This document shows, piece after piece, positions 14,432 through 16,475 of a DNA stretch of 16,475 nt. Origin of the DNA: JALYRV01 sp035512575 (GTDB lineage: Bacteria > Acidobacteriota > Vicinamibacteria > Vicinamibacterales > SCN-69-37); NCBI GenBank assembly GCA_035512575.1, contig DATKDT010000118.1:1-16475 (forward strand), in the 5' to 3' direction. A program made the translations under genes and the position numbers. Under the pieces are notes generated by a model, which had not been told where the DNA came from, searched no databases, and saw only the letters and a program-made list of their open reading frames with translations. How positions within the stretch are numbered: position 1 is the first letter of the stretch; each line of letters starts with the position of its first letter.

Positions 14432-16435
14432 ATGGCCAGTTCCGACCCGTTCCAGCTCGTCACCGACTTCGAGCTCCGCGGCGACCAGCCGCGCGCGATT
14501 CAGGAGCTCACCGAGGGACTCGTCCGCGGCGACGACGCGCAGGTGCTGCTTGGGGTCACGGGCTCCGGCAAAACCTTCACGATGGCCCAGGTCATCCAGA
14601 AGGTGAACCGGCCGACGCTGGTGATGGTCCACAACAAGACGCTCGCCGCGCAGCTCTACCAGGAGTTCCGCCGCTTCTTCCCGCACAACGCCGTCGAGTA
14701 CTTCGTCAGCTACTACGACTACTACCAGCCGGAGGCCTACATGCCGGCCACCGACTCGTACATCGACAAGGAAGCGATCATCAACGAAGAGATCGACCGC
14801 ATGCGGCTGTCGGCCACGCGGTCGCTCTTCGAGCGGCGCGACGTCATCATCGTCGCCAGCGTCTCCTGCATCTACGGCCTGGGCGCGCCAGAAGCGTATT
14901 ACGGCATGATGCTGCCGCTCGAGCGGGGGCAGCGGCTCGAGCGCGATCGCATTCTCCGGAAGCTCGTCGAGATCCAGTACGAGCGCAACGACCACGACTT
15001 CGCGCGCGGCACCTTCCGCGTGCGCGGCGACATCGTCGAGGTCTATCCGTCGTACGAGGAAGCCGCGCTGCGCATCGAGCTGTTCGGCGACGAGGTCGAC
15101 TCGCTCGCGACGTTCGATCCGCTGACGGGGAAAGTGATCCGCAGGCACGACCGGATTGCCGTCTATCCGAAGTCGCACTTCGTCATGCCGCGCACCAAGA
15201 CGCTGCAGGCGGTGGAATCGATCAAGGCCGAGCTCGGCGAACGGCTCACGGAGTTGGAATCGGCCGGCCAGGTGCTCCAGGCGCAGCGGCTGCACCAGCG
15301 GACGATGTTCGATCTCGAGATGATGAAGGAGATCGGCTACTGCCACGGCATCGAGAACTATTCGCGGCACCTGTCGGGCCGCGCGCCGGGCGAGGCGCCG
15401 CCCACGCTGCTCGATTATCTGCCGGATGACGCATTGGTCATCGTGGACGAATCGCACCAGACGGTGCCGCAGATCCGCGGGATGTACTTCGGCGACCGCT
15501 CGCGGAAGGAAGTGCTGGTCGCGTACGGCTTCCGGCTGCCGTCGGCGCTCGACAACCGGCCGCTCAACTTCGAGGAGTGGGAGCAGCGCATGCGCCAGCT
15601 GGTGTTCGTGAGCGCCACGCCCGGCCCCTACGAGCTCAAGCGCGCCGGCGGCGTCGTCGTCGAGCAGATCATTCGGCCGACGGGCCTGATCGATCCGCCG
15701 CTGGAAGTGCGCCCGGTGCGCGGGCAAGTGGACGACCTGCTGGGCGAGCTTCGCGAGCGGGTCGCGAAAGGCGAGCGCGTGCTGGTCACGACGCTGACGA
15801 AGCGGATGGCGGAGGACCTGACGCAGTATTACCATGAGCTCGGCGTGCGGGTGCGGTACCTCCATTCCGACATCGACACGCTCGAGCGGGTGCAGATCCT
15901 CCGGGACCTGCGGCTGGGCGCGTTCGACGTGCTCGTGGGCATCAACCTGCTGCGCGAGGGGCTCGACCTGCCGGAAGTCTCGCTCGTGGCCGTGCTCGAC
16001 GCCGACAAGGAGGGCTTCCTCCGGTCGGGTGGCTCGCTCATCCAGACCGTGGGACGCGCCGCGCGCAACGTCAATGGCCGGGCCATCCTGTATGCCGATA
16101 AGATCACGGCATCCATGCAGTTCGCGATGGACGAGACCGCCCGGCGCCGGAAGGTGCAGGAAGCCTACAACGTGGAGCACGGCATCACGCCGCAGTCGAT
16201 CATCAAGGACATCGACAGCGTGATGTCGAGCATCTACGAGCGCGACTATATGACGGTGCCGAAGGCGGCCGACGAGCGGGCGGTGTTCCGCACGCAGGCG
16301 GAGCTCGACGCCCACATCGCGACGCTGCAGTCCGAGATGAAGGCCGCGGCGTCCAATCTGGAGTTCGAGAAGGCGGCCGACATCCGCGACCGGCTGCGCC
16401 GGCTGAGGAACCCCGACCTGGTGAAGGCATCGTGA
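14432..16435 (+). CDS. uvrB: UvrABC excision nuclease subunit B
   Basis: A protein of 667 residues, normal length for UvrB, the damage-verifying helicase-like subunit of nucleotide excision repair that works with UvrA and UvrC. Visible are Walker A GVTGSGKT (41-48), the beta-hairpin YYDYYQPEAYMP (94-105) that inserts between DNA strands, DESH (339-342), SATPGPYE, the helicase motifs LVGINLLREGLDLPEVSLVA and QTVGRAARN, and the C-terminal UVR motif (about 632-659) that binds UvrC. The frame is open far upstream, but the ATG at 14432 begins a normal UvrB N-terminus (DPFQLVTDFELRGDQP). No good ribosome binding site precedes it. The GTG of the next gene overlaps its stop by 4 bp. Confidence 0.97.
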   Translation: MASSDPFQLVTDFELRGDQPRAIQELTEGLVRGDDAQVLLGVTGSGKTFTMAQVIQKVNRPTLVMVHNKTLAAQLYQEFRRFFPHNAVEYFVSYYDYYQPEAYMPATDSYIDKEAIINEEIDRMRLSATRSLFERRDVIIVASVSCIYGLGAPEAYYGMMLPLERGQRLERDRILRKLVEIQYERNDHDFARGTFRVRGDIVEVYPSYEEAALRIELFGDEVDSLATFDPLTGKVIRRHDRIAVYPKSHFVMPRTKTLQAVESIKAELGERLTELESAGQVLQAQRLHQRTMFDLEMMKEIGYCHGIENYSRHLSGRAPGEAPPTLLDYLPDDALVIVDESHQTVPQIRGMYFGDRSRKEVLVAYGFRLPSALDNRPLNFEEWEQRMRQLVFVSATPGPYELKRAGGVVVEQIIRPTGLIDPPLEVRPVRGQVDDLLGELRERVAKGERVLVTTLTKRMAEDLTQYYHELGVRVRYLHSDIDTLERVQILRDLRLGAFDVLVGINLLREGLDLPEVSLVAVLDADKEGFLRSGGSLIQTVGRAARNVNGRAILYADKITASMQFAMDETARRRKVQEAYNVEHGITPQSIIKDIDSVMSSIYERDYMTVPKAADERAVFRTQAELDAHIATLQSEMKAAASNLEFEKAADIRDRLRRLRNPDLVKAS

Positions 16436-16475
16436 TCGAGTGGATCAAGGCGGCCCTGCTGGAGCTGCAGGAATA
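16432..16475 (+). CDS. Start of an unidentified gene overlapping uvrB (partial)
   Basis: A GTG at 16432 overlaps the uvrB TGA (GTGA), with AAGG a few bases upstream. The 14 codons before the window edge read MIEWIKAALLELQE. The arrangement is typical of a translationally coupled operon gene. The family cannot be judged from so little sequence. Confidence 0.5.
   Translation, partial: MIEWIKAALLELQE

Noticed and set aside
13939..14463. 174-codon minus-strand frame over the gap before uvrB
   Set aside because: No ribosome binding site or recognisable motif, and it overlaps both neighbouring genes. Stop-free frames are common at this GC.

Overview
The window looks like a chromosomal stretch of a GC-rich Acidobacteriota bacterium, most likely of the Vicinamibacteria type. 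This is inferred from two lineage-flavoured families, an orphan duplicated MacB/FtsX permease (ADOP type) and a secreted 'VWFA-related' protein, plus very high GC and FDSAQG-type repeats. No taxonomic marker such as rRNA is present. I see no prophage, CRISPR array, tRNA or rRNA. Most of the window is housekeeping and accessory genes, with one small mobile or repeat-bounded island in the middle.

Layout, left to right. 1-87: tail of an unidentified gene. 150-1212: promoter, structured leader and a membrane-anchored trypsin-like serine protease. 1160-3380, minus strand: a SpoU-family RNA methyltransferase followed by rarA (replication-associated AAA+ ATPase). The rarA 3' end overlaps the protease tail, and its N-terminus has absorbed a 24-bp tandem repeat. 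3422-5258, plus: greA and, one base later, a patatin-like membrane protein that lacks the catalytic residues. 5251-6733: an island bounded by long inverted repeats. It carries a REP-associated (RAYT/IS200-like) HUH transposase and, divergently, an unrecognised two-helix membrane protein. 6730-9183, minus: the ADOP permease. 9246-11575, plus: a PLP-dependent Cys/Met-metabolism enzyme overlapping by one base a SAM methyltransferase with an Ig-like insertion. 11578-11601: a REP-like palindrome with a GTAG tetranucleotide. 11598-13004, minus: a DHH/DHHA1 phosphoesterase. 13101-14000: the VWFA protein. 14001-14431: a non-coding, structured stretch. 14432-16435: uvrB, overlapping the start of another gene that runs off the end.

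The genes do not form one pathway. Information processing is over-represented (RNA methylation, rarA, greA, DHH exonuclease, uvrB). The most interesting layer is repeat biology. An HUH transposase of the RAYT type is framed by 39-nt inverted repeats that contain the stop codons of all four surrounding genes. A classic REP-shaped palindrome lies about 5.6 kb away, overlapping another stop codon. A third, unrelated repeat has been read in frame into rarA. Several genes also have a -10-like hexamer only 7-9 nt upstream of the start codon and little or no ribosome binding site, which suggests leaderless transcripts.
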